A stretch of DNA of 64,000 bases from an uncultured Hungatella sp. (GTDB taxonomy: Bacteria; Bacillota; Clostridia; Lachnospirales; Lachnospiraceae), in contig CAJUEJ010000009.1 in assembly GCA_910585435.1 (NCBI GenBank), positions 1-64,000 on the forward strand, written 5' to 3'. The notes beneath the pieces were generated by a model, which worked only from the letters and a program-made list of their open reading frames with translations, was not told the origin of the DNA and did not search any database. Made by a program: the position numbers and the translations under genes. This document shows positions 52,000-61,454 of this stretch, piece by piece. Every line of letters begins with the position of its first letter. Positions within the stretch are counted from its first letter, which is position 1.

Positions 52000-53952
52000 T
52001 CATTCTTCTGTGCGGCTTTTTTCATCTACGTCGGCCCCCTGTAATTTCTGAAGCATTCGGGCCTCATCTGTCAGCTCTTCCGGCTCCGGAACCCGTCCTA
52101 TCACGTTCTCTGCCAGCCAGTTCATGGTCAGAATCGCATCCGGTCCCAGGCTCTCCCCTTCCTTGCAGCGAATCACCCCGTTCTGAGAATAGATCAGCCC
52201 GTCAAAGGGGTGGAAGCTGCCTGCCCGGATAGAATTCTTCAGGAATTCGATCAATCTGTGGGTGCCGTGAGGCATATCCTGGGCACAAATCACGTCAATC
52301 ACATCCGCCGACATTCCCCACCAGTAGTTTACAGCCTTTTTGCCCTTCATGGCATTGGCCTCGCTGGCCCCTCTGCAGATATTCTTCACAATCCTCTCAT
52401 AAAATTTCCCCCAGTGCCAGATAGGGACTGCCAGGTTATCCACGCTGCCGTCCTCCCTCTTCATATAAAGCCCGTACTCTCTGGAGGCATGCTCCGGCGT
52501 AATCATATCATCTCCGGAAATAAACACGATGCCTTCCTCCGCCAGGCGCTGTCTGGCCCTGTGGTTCTTCACCCTTGACCACTCCAGGCGGATCTTCACA
52601 TCCGGATTGATCATCCTGGCGCCAAGTGCAAACGCATTGATATTGGACATGGTTCCGTATATAGGATAGTCCGCCACATAGCCCAGCTGATCTGTCTTTG
52701 ACATGGCAGCCGCGATGGCTCCCATGAGAAATTTACACTCATACATTCTGGGATAATACGTACATATGGAAGTATAAGACACTCCGATGGAGCAGTTGTA
52801 AATCCTCACCTCCGGATGTTTTATGGCAGAACGGACACTCTGGTTCACCATCTGCGGCGTGGTGGTAAAAATCACATTGCAGCCGGCTTCGACTGCCTGC
52901 TCAATCCCTTCCTCCACCTGATCGTCCGTATTGGCCCGGTCAAAAGCCAGGGTCTTCATCTTTCCGTCAAAGGCCTGCTCCAGGTGCATCCTTCCCAGCT
53001 CATGGGCATAGGTCCAGCTGGAGGTATCCGCCGTCTTGGTGTAGATAAACCCGATCTTTAACATGGACGGCTCCACCGTGCCTATGGGAAGCAGCCAGTT
53101 TAAAAGAGAAGGCTTCTTGGCCGGGGCTTCCTCCTCCTCCGGATCCTCTATCAGTTCTACCTGGCTTCCGCTGGAGGCCAGCTGAACCTCCTTCCACATT
53201 TTCTGAAGATCCGAAAGCATCTCTTTCTCTGTCTTATCCTCCACCTCCGTGTAGCCGGAGATTTTCACATAGATCAAAAACGCATCCGAGCAGGTCAGAT
53301 CCAGCTTGTCGCCGCCTGCCGCGGTAAATGCCTTGGCAAACCGGTCATACGTAGTCTTAAAGGAAAGACGCTCCTCGTCATCCCACACCCGTTCCGGCTC
53401 CTTCCCCATAACCTCCAGCAATTCTTTATAGCTTCCTTCTTTGCTGAACCAGACATCACAGTTAAAGGACACCTGAAAAAAGTCCAGAAACTCATAGTAC
53501 AGTTTATTCTCTTTGTCGTCTGTCTTCTTGGGAATCAGACGGGTTACCTGGCCCATGATGCTGTATGCACCTACATACTTCATGACGCTGACCCGCTTGT
53601 TGCCCTCCTGCACATAAAATTTATTCATAAATTCATAGGCCACAATAGGGTCATGAATTCCTTCGTTAATCTGATGATCATATAAAGAGGCCCATTTGGC
53701 TCCGAACTCCGATTTCTCCGGCAAAAGAGGCATAAAATTATGGGCAAATGCCCTGGTACGCCCCTCCGTCTTTGTCCCCACGATTTTTGACAGAGGAATA
53801 TCCATCACCCCAAGGCTTACCTCTGACACAATCTCTGTGTAGGACAGAATATCATCAAGCACCGGGAGATACGGGTAGTTTCCCTTCTGTAAAGCATCCT
53901 GATACTGTCTGCGCCCCTGTTTCAATGCTCCTGAATAATCATATAATGCCAT
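52000..53952 (-). CDS. Cytoplasmic fusion of a ParB-like domain with a BMP/PnrA-type nucleoside-binding domain
   Basis: 650 residues. The N-part (about 1-250) has a ParB-like patch: DIPLSKIVGTKTEGRTRAFA and VQEGNKRVSVMKYV (115-128). After an acidic linker (EDPEEEEAPAKK, about 268-279) a BMP/PnrA periplasmic-binding-protein domain begins at about 297 (LKIGFIYTKTADTSSWTYAHELG) with SIGVSYTSICTYYPRMYECKFLMGA. There is no signal peptide or lipobox, so it should stay inside the cell rather than feed an ABC importer. A cytoplasmic nucleoside-sensing role is my inference. Confidence 0.85.
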   Translation of the reverse strand: MALYDYSGALKQGRRQYQDALQKGNYPYLPVLDDILSYTEIVSEVSLGVMDIPLSKIVGTKTEGRTRAFAHNFMPLLPEKSEFGAKWASLYDHQINEGIHDPIVAYEFMNKFYVQEGNKRVSVMKYVGAYSIMGQVTRLIPKKTDDKENKLYYEFLDFFQVSFNCDVWFSKEGSYKELLEVMGKEPERVWDDEERLSFKTTYDRFAKAFTAAGGDKLDLTCSDAFLIYVKISGYTEVEDKTEKEMLSDLQKMWKEVQLASSGSQVELIEDPEEEEAPAKKPSLLNWLLPIGTVEPSMLKIGFIYTKTADTSSWTYAHELGRMHLEQAFDGKMKTLAFDRANTDDQVEEGIEQAVEAGCNVIFTTTPQMVNQSVRSAIKHPEVRIYNCSIGVSYTSICTYYPRMYECKFLMGAIAAAMSKTDQLGYVADYPIYGTMSNINAFALGARMINPDVKIRLEWSRVKNHRARQRLAEEGIVFISGDDMITPEHASREYGLYMKREDGSVDNLAVPIWHWGKFYERIVKNICRGASEANAMKGKKAVNYWWGMSADVIDVICAQDMPHGTHRLIEFLKNSIRAGSFHPFDGLIYSQNGVIRCKEGESLGPDAILTMNWLAENVIGRVPEPEELTDEARMLQKLQGADVDEKSRTEE

Positions 53953-53986
53953 TGTCTTCTCCTATTTATATACCCCTCCTGGTATC

Positions 53987-54008
53987 GGCACGCGCCGCTT
54001 TGCGGCAC
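53987..54008. repeat. Second copy of the GGCACGCGCCGC hairpin
   Basis: GGCACGCGCCGC-TTTGCGGCAC; differs by one base from 40222-40243. It forms a GTGCCGC/GCGGCAC-type hairpin in the spacer between the BMP gene and the MFS gene (divergent). Confidence 0.8.
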
Positions 54009-54277
54009 ATTTCTCCAGATTTAACTCCAGGGTGTTATTTTTTCCATTTTATCATTTTCCATGTAAAAAGGAAACCCGTTTTGTTGACGAAATTTTCCCT
54101 TGTAAAAGGCAATTCTTTGTCTTATAATAACCATATCCGCCAGTTCTGGGAAGAGTACGGCTTCCGGCTGTATCGGAGGTGTCCGGTCTCACACTGATTA
54201 TCCCGGGAACACGCTCCGGCTGGCGGATATATTTTTGTTTTGACAGGAAAGATAAAATAGAACGAGGTATACAGACA

Positions 54278-55423
54278 ATGAAGCGTTCCCGCCAGCTGCT
54301 GAGCATCACCATCATTTTCTTCTGGGCATCCGAATACTGCCATATGCCCTATTTCACTCCCTATCTGCAGACCCTGGGATTTGCCGCCAGTTTAATCGGC
54401 ATCATGACCGGGATGTACGGGTTCACCCAGATGTTAGTCAGGATCCCGCTGGGGATCGTCACGGATGTGACCGGGTGTTACAAGAAAACCATTCTGATGG
54501 GTACAGTTTTTACCACCGTTTCTTCCTTCGGGCTGATTTTCGCAACCCATTTTGTGACGATTATCATCTGCCGCATTCTGGCAGGAATCGCCGCGTCCTC
54601 CTGGCTTGCATTTACCATTCTGTACGCTGCCTACTACCAGGCGGAAGAAAGCGTCCAGGCAGTAACCAATGTCAATGCTTTCAACAGCGCCGGAAAGCTT
54701 CTTGCATTTATCCTGGGGCTGGTGACCGCTTCCCTCTGGGGCTACCGGATTCCTCTGGTGTGCAGCTTTCTCACAGGGGTGGCCGCTATCATCTGTGCCG
54801 TTCAGCTAAAGCCTATCACCTTAAAGAGAGAACCTTTCCAGGTCAGCCATGTAATTGCCGTGTTCTCCAACCCGGCAGTTCTGTGCGCTTCTTTCTTTGC
54901 CATTATCATGCAGGCCTTTCTCCAGGGCACCGTATTTTCCTTTACCTCTACCGTAGCCAAGGAGCTGGGCGCCTCTGCCTTTGAGATCGGCTTTAATACG
55001 GTTTTATTTACCTTGGTTCAGATTCTGGCCGCAGGTTTTATCGGAAAAAAGGTGCTGAAATTATTAAACACCAGCCAGGCAGTGACCCTGGGCTTTTTCG
55101 CCATGGCCTTTTCCTGCCTGCTGGTGGCATATGGTAAAAATATGTACTTTCTTTACGCTGCACAGATTATCGGCGGCGTCAGCAACCTGATGGCTAACTC
55201 GGTCCTCATGTCCATGATCATCCGATTTGTCCCCCAGGAGAACCAGTCCACTGCCATGGGTCTGTTCCAGGCCCTCTACGGGATCGGCATGACTCTGGGG
55301 CCTGTGATGACCGGTCAGATCGCCGGGGCCGCCGGCTATGGCACCGCCTATCTGGTTATGGGAGCCATGACCTTTATAGCTGCCCTGCTGGCCCCCATTA
55401 TGCTTAAAAATATGAACCGGTGA
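54278..55423 (+). CDS. MFS transporter
   Basis: 381 residues from the ATG at 54278 (ACGAGGT upstream; the frame opens 33 codons earlier but without homology). Twelve helices are predicted; the loop-2 motif GIVTDVTGCYKKTILMGT and the second-half VPQENQSTAMGLFQALYGIG block are typical of drug or metabolite exporters. The substrate is unknown. It is convergent with the OFA-type MFS gene with a 1-bp gap. Confidence 0.88.
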   Translation: MKRSRQLLSITIIFFWASEYCHMPYFTPYLQTLGFAASLIGIMTGMYGFTQMLVRIPLGIVTDVTGCYKKTILMGTVFTTVSSFGLIFATHFVTIIICRILAGIAASSWLAFTILYAAYYQAEESVQAVTNVNAFNSAGKLLAFILGLVTASLWGYRIPLVCSFLTGVAAIICAVQLKPITLKREPFQVSHVIAVFSNPAVLCASFFAIIMQAFLQGTVFSFTSTVAKELGASAFEIGFNTVLFTLVQILAAGFIGKKVLKLLNTSQAVTLGFFAMAFSCLLVAYGKNMYFLYAAQIIGGVSNLMANSVLMSMIIRFVPQENQSTAMGLFQALYGIGMTLGPVMTGQIAGAAGYGTAYLVMGAMTFIAALLAPIMLKNMNR

Positions 55424-55424
55424 T

Positions 55425-56651
55425 TTATTTTGCCTGCCCTTCCATTTTCTGCGCCATCTTCTGTGCGATCACGATAAGGACAATGGCCGCTGCCGCCAGA
55501 ACGGCGGAGCCTATGAAGCCCATGGTATACTTTCCTGTAGAATCATAGAAGTAGGCGCTGATCTTCGGTCCCACAAAAGCACCGATACCGTAACCGATGA
55601 AAATCAGGCCGTAGTTCCTGTTATAATACTTCGATCCGAAAATCATGCGGACCATAGGTGCAAACACAACCAGAAGCCCTCCGAAGGAGAAGCCTACCAG
55701 AACCACGCACAGGATAAAGAAGGGCAGTGTTGTGGCCTGTGTCAGCATCAGCATGGATGCCCCGTTGATAATCATCAGAAGAATCAGGCTCTTCCAGCCT
55801 TTCAGAATATCATAGATAAATCCGAATCCGATTCTCCCGCACATGTTGGACAAGGTCATGATGGACACGCACAGGGCAGCTGTCATAGCTGTCTGCCCTA
55901 CCTGCCTCTGGGCAATAGGGCTTGTGAAGGAAACCATCATGGTACCTGCCGCATTGGCAAAAATAAACATGAGAAGCAATACCCAGAAGACCGGTGTCTT
56001 CACCATCTGCCCTAAATTGTAATCCTTCGTCTTCAGTGCCTTTGCCTGCTCTGTAGAAGGCTTCCACCCTTCCGGTGTCCAGCCCTCCGGACATGGCACG
56101 ATCATCCATGCCACGGCGCCTACGCCGATTAAAAATACGATCCCCAGTATCCGGCAGGTCATCTGTGCGCCGAACCGGCTGATCAAAGCCTGGGCAATAG
56201 GGCTCATGATGAAGGGGCCGCAGGATGCTCCTGCCTGTACCAGGCCGGAGATAGAACCGGAACGGTCAGGAAACCATTTTAAAGCAGTAGGCAGACAGGC
56301 CGGATAAATCATGCCGCCGCCTGCACCTGCCATGAGTCCGTAAAAAATATACAGCTGAGGGATGCTGGAGGCAAACCCTGTCAGGAACCATCCCCCGGCA
56401 AACAGGGCCAGGCCCATGTAGATAGTGATTCTGGGGCTTAACTTCTCAGCCAGAGAACCGCCGATAAATCCTACTGCACAGTACGTAAACATATAGATGG
56501 TGTAGGCAAGGGCGAAATCCGAATCGCTCCACCCGAACTTGGTGGTCAGCGGGATACAGAACAAACTGAAATATGCTGTGGCGGAGGTAAACAGGCTTTG
56601 CAGCCATACACCTGCAAACACTCTCCACCGGGTTGCTTTTGTTATCTTCAT
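55425..56651 (-). CDS. OFA-type MFS transporter (oxalate/formate antiporter-like)
   Basis: 408 residues. The first-helix WLQSLFTSATAYFSLFCIPLTTKFGW (split), the loop ACLPTALKWFPDRSGSISGLVQAGASCGPF and the second-half GYGIGAFVGP are hallmarks of the OFA family, which moves small carboxylates. It is second in a minus-strand run (SDR, GPH symporter, OFA transporter), separated from the symporter by 48 bp. Confidence 0.88.
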   Translation of the reverse strand: MKITKATRWRVFAGVWLQSLFTSATAYFSLFCIPLTTKFGWSDSDFALAYTIYMFTYCAVGFIGGSLAEKLSPRITIYMGLALFAGGWFLTGFASSIPQLYIFYGLMAGAGGGMIYPACLPTALKWFPDRSGSISGLVQAGASCGPFIMSPIAQALISRFGAQMTCRILGIVFLIGVGAVAWMIVPCPEGWTPEGWKPSTEQAKALKTKDYNLGQMVKTPVFWVLLLMFIFANAAGTMMVSFTSPIAQRQVGQTAMTAALCVSIMTLSNMCGRIGFGFIYDILKGWKSLILLMIINGASMLMLTQATTLPFFILCVVLVGFSFGGLLVVFAPMVRMIFGSKYYNRNYGLIFIGYGIGAFVGPKISAYFYDSTGKYTMGFIGSAVLAAAAIVLIVIAQKMAQKMEGQAK

Positions 56652-56699
56652 CTTTCTATTCTCCTTTATATTTTAATTCTGCTTCTTAAATTTTACAGT

Positions 56700-58103
56700 T
56701 TATCTGGCAGATTCCATTTCCTTATGCCGTCTGTCCAGCACCTCCATGATGCCGTCATACTCTTTATCCAGGTGATAAAATGCCAGAAGAACCAAAAGTC
56801 CTGCAAACACTACCACAGGCGCATAGTAGAACATGATCCGGATTCCCTTCATGGCACTTTCGCTCTGAACCGCCAGGGCCCCGTCATACCCGAATGCTCC
56901 CAGCACCCAGCCGATAAAGGCGGACGCAAAAGCGGATCCAAACCGAACCCCCAGGGAAGCCGCCGAATACACAAAGCCCTCTGCACGGGTTCCCGTCCTG
57001 TACTCCCCGTACTCAATGCTGTCCGCGATCATTCCGAACTTGGTTGCGGAGATACAGGCCACACCTACGCCTCTTAAAATCAGTCCTGTATACATGCCGG
57101 CAAGGGAAGTCTCCGCCGTAAAAATCAGCAGCACCTGCCCTGCAAGCCCCATTCCCGCTCCGCCGTACAGCGCCACGTTTCGCTTTCCGATTTTCTGAAC
57201 CAGGGGAATAATCAAAAGGGGCACCAGGATGGAAGCAAAGGTGGAACACATCATCATGGTCTTATTGTACCCTGCATCCTGAATCACATATTTTGCAAAA
57301 TACAGATTCATGCCATAAAGGCTTGTCATGGCCGTGTAGAAAATATTCACCATCAGCATGATGAACCAGTACTTGTTGGCAAACAGAATCTTCACTCCCT
57401 GTCCCAGGGTAATGGAAGATTTTTTCCCTGTCTTCTGCTCCATGACCCCGGAGCCTACCCGCTCTTTACATCCCAGAAACGTAATCATAAACAGGATAAC
57501 CGACACAATACCTATCATCAGAAAGGTCTTCTGCCATCCTCCCGGCCCGCCGCCAAACCGTTCCACCATATCCGGCGCATAAGAGCTGATGACAAACACC
57601 CCCAGAGCCCCCAGGCTGGCACGGCTGATGGAAAGAATGGCCCTCTCATTCTGCTTATTGGTCATCACACTGCTCAAGACTCCGAAGGGCACATTCATGG
57701 ATGTAAAAATAAAGGTAGCCATCAGGTTATAAGAAAGAAATGCATAAACCGCCTTTCCCGTCTCCCCCAAATCCGGAACCGTAAACAAAAGCACACAGCC
57801 AATGCAGTAGGGAATGGACATCCACAAAAGCCACGGCCTGGCCTTCCCCAGAGGTGAATGGACATTCTCAATGACAAATCCCATCAGCATATCCGAGATC
57901 CCGTCAAATATCTTGCTAAGAAGAAGGATGGTTCCCACCACCCCCGCACTGATACAGGCCACATCCGTATAAAAAAACACAATGTAAGAGCCAATAGCCC
58001 CATATATAAAGCAAAAGGAAAAATCTCCCAGCCCATAGAAAAAATACTCTGCCAATCCGATTTTTTCTGTCTCCGCCTTATTCTTAAACCCAAAATTTTT
58101 CAT
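56700..58103 (-). CDS. GPH-family glycoside/pentoside/hexuronide:cation symporter-like protein
   Basis: 467 residues with 12 helices. The opening GLAEYFFYGLGDFSFCFIYGAIGSYIVFFYTDV (split) and helix-2 loop DGISDMLMGFVIENVHSPLGKARPWLLW are the MelB/UidB signature, with the conserved Asp pair for Na+/H+ coupling. It likely imports a glycoside or conjugate. The SDR gene lies 88 bp upstream on the same strand. Confidence 0.9.
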   Translation of the reverse strand: MKNFGFKNKAETEKIGLAEYFFYGLGDFSFCFIYGAIGSYIVFFYTDVACISAGVVGTILLLSKIFDGISDMLMGFVIENVHSPLGKARPWLLWMSIPYCIGCVLLFTVPDLGETGKAVYAFLSYNLMATFIFTSMNVPFGVLSSVMTNKQNERAILSISRASLGALGVFVISSYAPDMVERFGGGPGGWQKTFLMIGIVSVILFMITFLGCKERVGSGVMEQKTGKKSSITLGQGVKILFANKYWFIMLMVNIFYTAMTSLYGMNLYFAKYVIQDAGYNKTMMMCSTFASILVPLLIIPLVQKIGKRNVALYGGAGMGLAGQVLLIFTAETSLAGMYTGLILRGVGVACISATKFGMIADSIEYGEYRTGTRAEGFVYSAASLGVRFGSAFASAFIGWVLGAFGYDGALAVQSESAMKGIRIMFYYAPVVVFAGLLVLLAFYHLDKEYDGIMEVLDRRHKEMESAR

Positions 58104-58191
58104 GCCCGCCCTCTTTTCTTATGTCGTTCCTTTCAGCCATACGCCACATTCCTCTGGGACCGACTGCCGTCTGGCTGAACCGCCGCACTTC

Positions 58192-58974
58192 CTATGCCTG
58201 CAGTGTCCCCAGATCCAGAGCCACATCCCTGCCGTTAAACTTCCCTGCCGCCCTGCTGGTTCCCATCCAGTAAACCATATCCGAGATATCCTCCACATCT
58301 AAAAACGGAACCCCTGCATACATCTCCTTGTAATCCTTAAAATCCTTTCCTGTCAGCTCATTGATAAACTGCACGTACTCCATAGTCTCGCACATAGGCG
58401 TCTTCACCTTGGTAGGACACAACGCATTCACAATAATCCCCTTGCTGCCAACCTCTTTTGCCAGAGTCTTGGTAAGCCCCAGAACCCCCCATTTTGCCAT
58501 GCAGTAGGTAGCCAGCTTGGGTGTCCCGTAAAGCCCGCTGGTAGAAGCAATATTAATAATCCGCCCGAATCCCTGCTTTAACATATACTGAACCGCATAC
58601 TTATTGGTCCTCCATGTCCCGATCAGGTCAATACTTATCACCTTCTCCACCTGCTCGTCTGTCAGTTCCCATGTATTCCCGAAATTAATTACCCCTGCAT
58701 TAGCCACAACCACATCCAGCCGCCCGAATCTCTCCCAGGCATCCGCAAACAGCTTCTCCATATCCGGCGTACTGCAGATATTGGCTTTCACCGCCAAAAC
58801 CTCAGCTCCCAACTCATTCAGCATCCTCACCGTCTCCCGATACCTTTCATCCTCTGGATCCAGCATATCCGCCAGCACCACATCAAACCCATTCTCCGCA
58901 AACTTCACCCCGTGAGCTCTCCCCTGCCCCATGGCTCCTCCGGTAATCAGTACGACCTTCTTCTCTTCCCTCAT
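58192..58974 (-). CDS. Short-chain dehydrogenase/reductase
   Basis: 260 residues from the ATG at 58974 (GGGAAAGGAAGAG upstream; the frame opens 17 codons earlier). The cofactor loop is TGGAMGQGRAHGVKFAENG (TGxxxGxG), then NAGVINF, the catalytic IASTSGLYG and YCMAKWG (Tyr-x-x-x-Lys). The acidic residue ending strand 2 (VVLADM) suggests NAD(H) preference. The sequence style is close to carveol/steroid dehydrogenase-like SDRs. The neighbours are two uptake-type carriers and a MerR regulator, suggesting an imported substrate is oxidised or reduced here. Confidence 0.9.
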   Translation of the reverse strand: MREEKKVVLITGGAMGQGRAHGVKFAENGFDVVLADMLDPEDERYRETVRMLNELGAEVLAVKANICSTPDMEKLFADAWERFGRLDVVVANAGVINFGNTWELTDEQVEKVISIDLIGTWRTNKYAVQYMLKQGFGRIINIASTSGLYGTPKLATYCMAKWGVLGLTKTLAKEVGSKGIIVNALCPTKVKTPMCETMEYVQFINELTGKDFKDYKEMYAGVPFLDVEDISDMVYWMGTSRAAGKFNGRDVALDLGTLQA

Positions 58975-59092
58975 CCTCTTCTCTTCCTTTCCCTTATTTT
59001 GCATTTTGCAATGACTAATTGCCAAAAAAGTAACAATCCTTTTTCCCCACTATAAGGACTCAACCCCTTTTAAAGTCAACCCGAAAAAGCGC

Positions 59093-59125
59093 ACAAAAAA
59101 AGCAGGACGCTTTTATGCATCCTGC
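59093..59125 (-). terminator. Intrinsic terminator of the MerR-family gene
   Basis: On the minus strand GCAGGATGC pairs with GCGTCCTGC (one G-T) over 59102-59125, followed by seven T residues. It lies about 50 bp past the MerR stop codon and insulates the SDR run. Confidence 0.85.
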
Positions 59126-59174
59126 ACAACTCTTTTCATCTAAAATTTCCTCAAGGCACCAGTACATCGTTGCA

Positions 59175-59996
59175 CTAGCCTTCCGCCTCCTCAATCGGAA
59201 ACCACACAATATGCCAGTTAAAATACTCCTCCGCCGGCTTTGTCATACAAACCACCTGGGTAACCACATCTCCCTTCAGTTCCAGATTATTCTCCCTGAG
59301 ATACTCAATCCCTCCTCTGAGGCTATCCACCGACAGATACTGCCCCGAACGGGACGGAACACAGGTATGGACACACATACAGGCCGGATAAAACTGCACC
59401 TTATCCGTCTTCTCCACCCCCAGAAACCTGGCATATTCCTCATTGACCCCCAGCCCAAACTCAAAATTCCCCTCCCCCTTCTTCACATCCCTCTCATAAA
59501 ATAGGGCGCAGGAATACACAAAGGGCGTCCTGGCCGACCACTGGGAAACCAGTTCCAGATCCTTCTTATCCTTAAAAAGTGTATAATTTTTCTGGGTATT
59601 CATCCGGTAAATCCCCGGCCTCTGCCGGATCTGGTATTTTCCTACACTGCTCCAGGCATCCTCAAGCATTTCCTGGCTCTGCCGAATCCGCTTCAGAAGG
59701 TTCATCTGCCGCACAATCTCATGCTCGATTCCCTCCTCCACAGTCTGCATCCGCTTCTTAATCTCCGGCAGGCTCTCACTGCGGAACAGCTCCGCCACCT
59801 CCTCCAGGGTAAACCCATAGCTCTGATAATGCCGCGCCCGGAGAATCATATGCAGATCCCAGGTATTATAATACCGATACCCGGTCTCCGCATCCCGGAC
59901 AGGCCGTATGATCTCCCGGCTCTCATAATACCGGATTGCCTCCGCAGAAATCCCCAAAAGCCCTGCCATTGTCCCAATGCTGTACTTGTCATACAT
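59175..59996 (-). CDS. MerR-family transcriptional regulator with effector-binding domain
   Basis: 273 residues. The N-terminal MerR helix-turn-helix (YSIGTMAGLLGISAEAIRYYESREII, split at the wing) is followed by a dimerisation helix (about 80-125) and a GyrI/BmrR-like effector domain (about 130-273), which binds amphipathic drugs or metabolites. It lies 18 bp downstream of the MATE gene on the same strand, the classical layout for a pump and its regulator. A terminator follows. Confidence 0.9.
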   Translation of the reverse strand: MYDKYSIGTMAGLLGISAEAIRYYESREIIRPVRDAETGYRYYNTWDLHMILRARHYQSYGFTLEEVAELFRSESLPEIKKRMQTVEEGIEHEIVRQMNLLKRIRQSQEMLEDAWSSVGKYQIRQRPGIYRMNTQKNYTLFKDKKDLELVSQWSARTPFVYSCALFYERDVKKGEGNFEFGLGVNEEYARFLGVEKTDKVQFYPACMCVHTCVPSRSGQYLSVDSLRGGIEYLRENNLELKGDVVTQVVCMTKPAEEYFNWHIVWFPIEEAEG

Positions 59997-60014
59997 ACGT
60001 CATTCTCCAAACTC

Positions 60015-61385
60015 TCAAGTAGTTTGAGGGGTACCCTGATTCCTCTGAAAAATCCTCCTCAGCATAACCACCGATGCGGCAGCCAGAACCAGCTCCGCCA
60101 AAGGCTGGGCATAGGGCAATCCATAAAGCGGGAACAAGGCATTGAGAATAAACAATGCCGGAATCTCCAGTATAATCTTCCTCATAATGGCAAAAATCAA
60201 CGCATTCTTTCCCATTCCCAGAGCCTGGAACACGCCTACTGCCAAAAAATCCATATAAATCAAAGGCTGTGCAAGACACAGCCCCCGCAAAAACCGGGTG
60301 CCATAATCCACAATGGCCTGGTTATCCATAAACATACGGACCAGCCCTCCGGCCCCCAGATAGTACCCTGCTGCCACAGCTACCGTAGCCGGAAGCATCA
60401 GCCTGATGGCAAATAAAATGCTGCCCTTCATCCTCCGATGATTCCCGCTGGCAAAATTATAGCTGATTAAGGGCATAACCCCCTGGGAAAAACCCAAAGC
60501 AATCTGAAACGGAACCATATTCACCTTCTGGGCAATCCCCATGGCCGCCACCGCGTCCGCGCCATACGAAGACGTAAAATTATTTAAAATCGTAGACCCG
60601 GTCACATTCAAAAGATTCTGTATGGAAGCCGGAACCCCCACCGCACAGATTCCCAGAACAATCGCCCTCTCAAATCCCATCTTGCCCGGATTGATGCACA
60701 CATACGTACTCTTTCGCTTCACATAGAGCAGCACAAAGAAATACCCGCAGGCAAAGCAGTTAGACAAACAGGTGGCAAGTCCCGCTCCCGCAGCCCCCAT
60801 ATTAAATCCCCAGGGAAGAATAAAAATGGGATCCAGAATCATATTCAAAATACATCCGCTCATAGTCCCGATGCTGGCATGGAGAGAAGCCCCCTCAGAC
60901 CGGACCATATAAGCCATCACCACATTCAGAATCGCCGGGGCTGCGCCGCAGGTCACTGTCCACAGCATGTAGCTGTCCGTAGCTGCCCGTGTCACCTCGT
61001 CCGCTCCCAGCACAGTTAAGAGCGGCCCCTTAAATATAGTACACATCAGGGAGAACAAAAACCCGGAAAACAAAGAACAATAAAACCCAAAAGCCGAGCT
61101 TCTCCTCACCGTCTCATAATCCCGGCTCCCCAGAGCCCGGCTCATCATGCTGGAGGTTCCCACCCCAAACAGATTATTCACCGCATTAAATGCCAAAAGC
61201 ACCGGATAAGCCAGAGTCACCGCCGCATTCTGCACCGGATCATTTATCATTCCCACAAAATACGTATCCGCCAGGTTATAAATTACCATAACCAGGGAAC
61301 TTAGAATCGTGGGAATGGTCAGCTTTGCTATAGCCTTTGGTATGGGCATTTTCTCAAACAGCAGCACCTTCTGATTTTCTTCCAA
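60015..61385 (-). CDS. MATE family efflux transporter
   Basis: 456 residues with twelve helices. FEKMPIPKAIAKLTIPTILSSLVMVIYNLADTYFVGM (split) and GVGTSSMMSRALGSRDYETVRR mark the clostridial MepA-like branch. It is cotranscribed with the MerR-type regulator, so it is probably an inducible drug or metabolite pump. Third MATE in this window; sequence differs from the other two. Confidence 0.92.
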   Translation of the reverse strand: MEENQKVLLFEKMPIPKAIAKLTIPTILSSLVMVIYNLADTYFVGMINDPVQNAAVTLAYPVLLAFNAVNNLFGVGTSSMMSRALGSRDYETVRRSSAFGFYCSLFSGFLFSLMCTIFKGPLLTVLGADEVTRAATDSYMLWTVTCGAAPAILNVVMAYMVRSEGASLHASIGTMSGCILNMILDPIFILPWGFNMGAAGAGLATCLSNCFACGYFFVLLYVKRKSTYVCINPGKMGFERAIVLGICAVGVPASIQNLLNVTGSTILNNFTSSYGADAVAAMGIAQKVNMVPFQIALGFSQGVMPLISYNFASGNHRRMKGSILFAIRLMLPATVAVAAGYYLGAGGLVRMFMDNQAIVDYGTRFLRGLCLAQPLIYMDFLAVGVFQALGMGKNALIFAIMRKIILEIPALFILNALFPLYGLPYAQPLAELVLAAASVVMLRRIFQRNQGTPQTT

Positions 61386-61454
61386 TTATAAAACAGCCCC
61401 TTTCTCATCATTAAAACCAGGGCCCTGTTCCCCCTTACAGCAGGGCTCCTCTAC

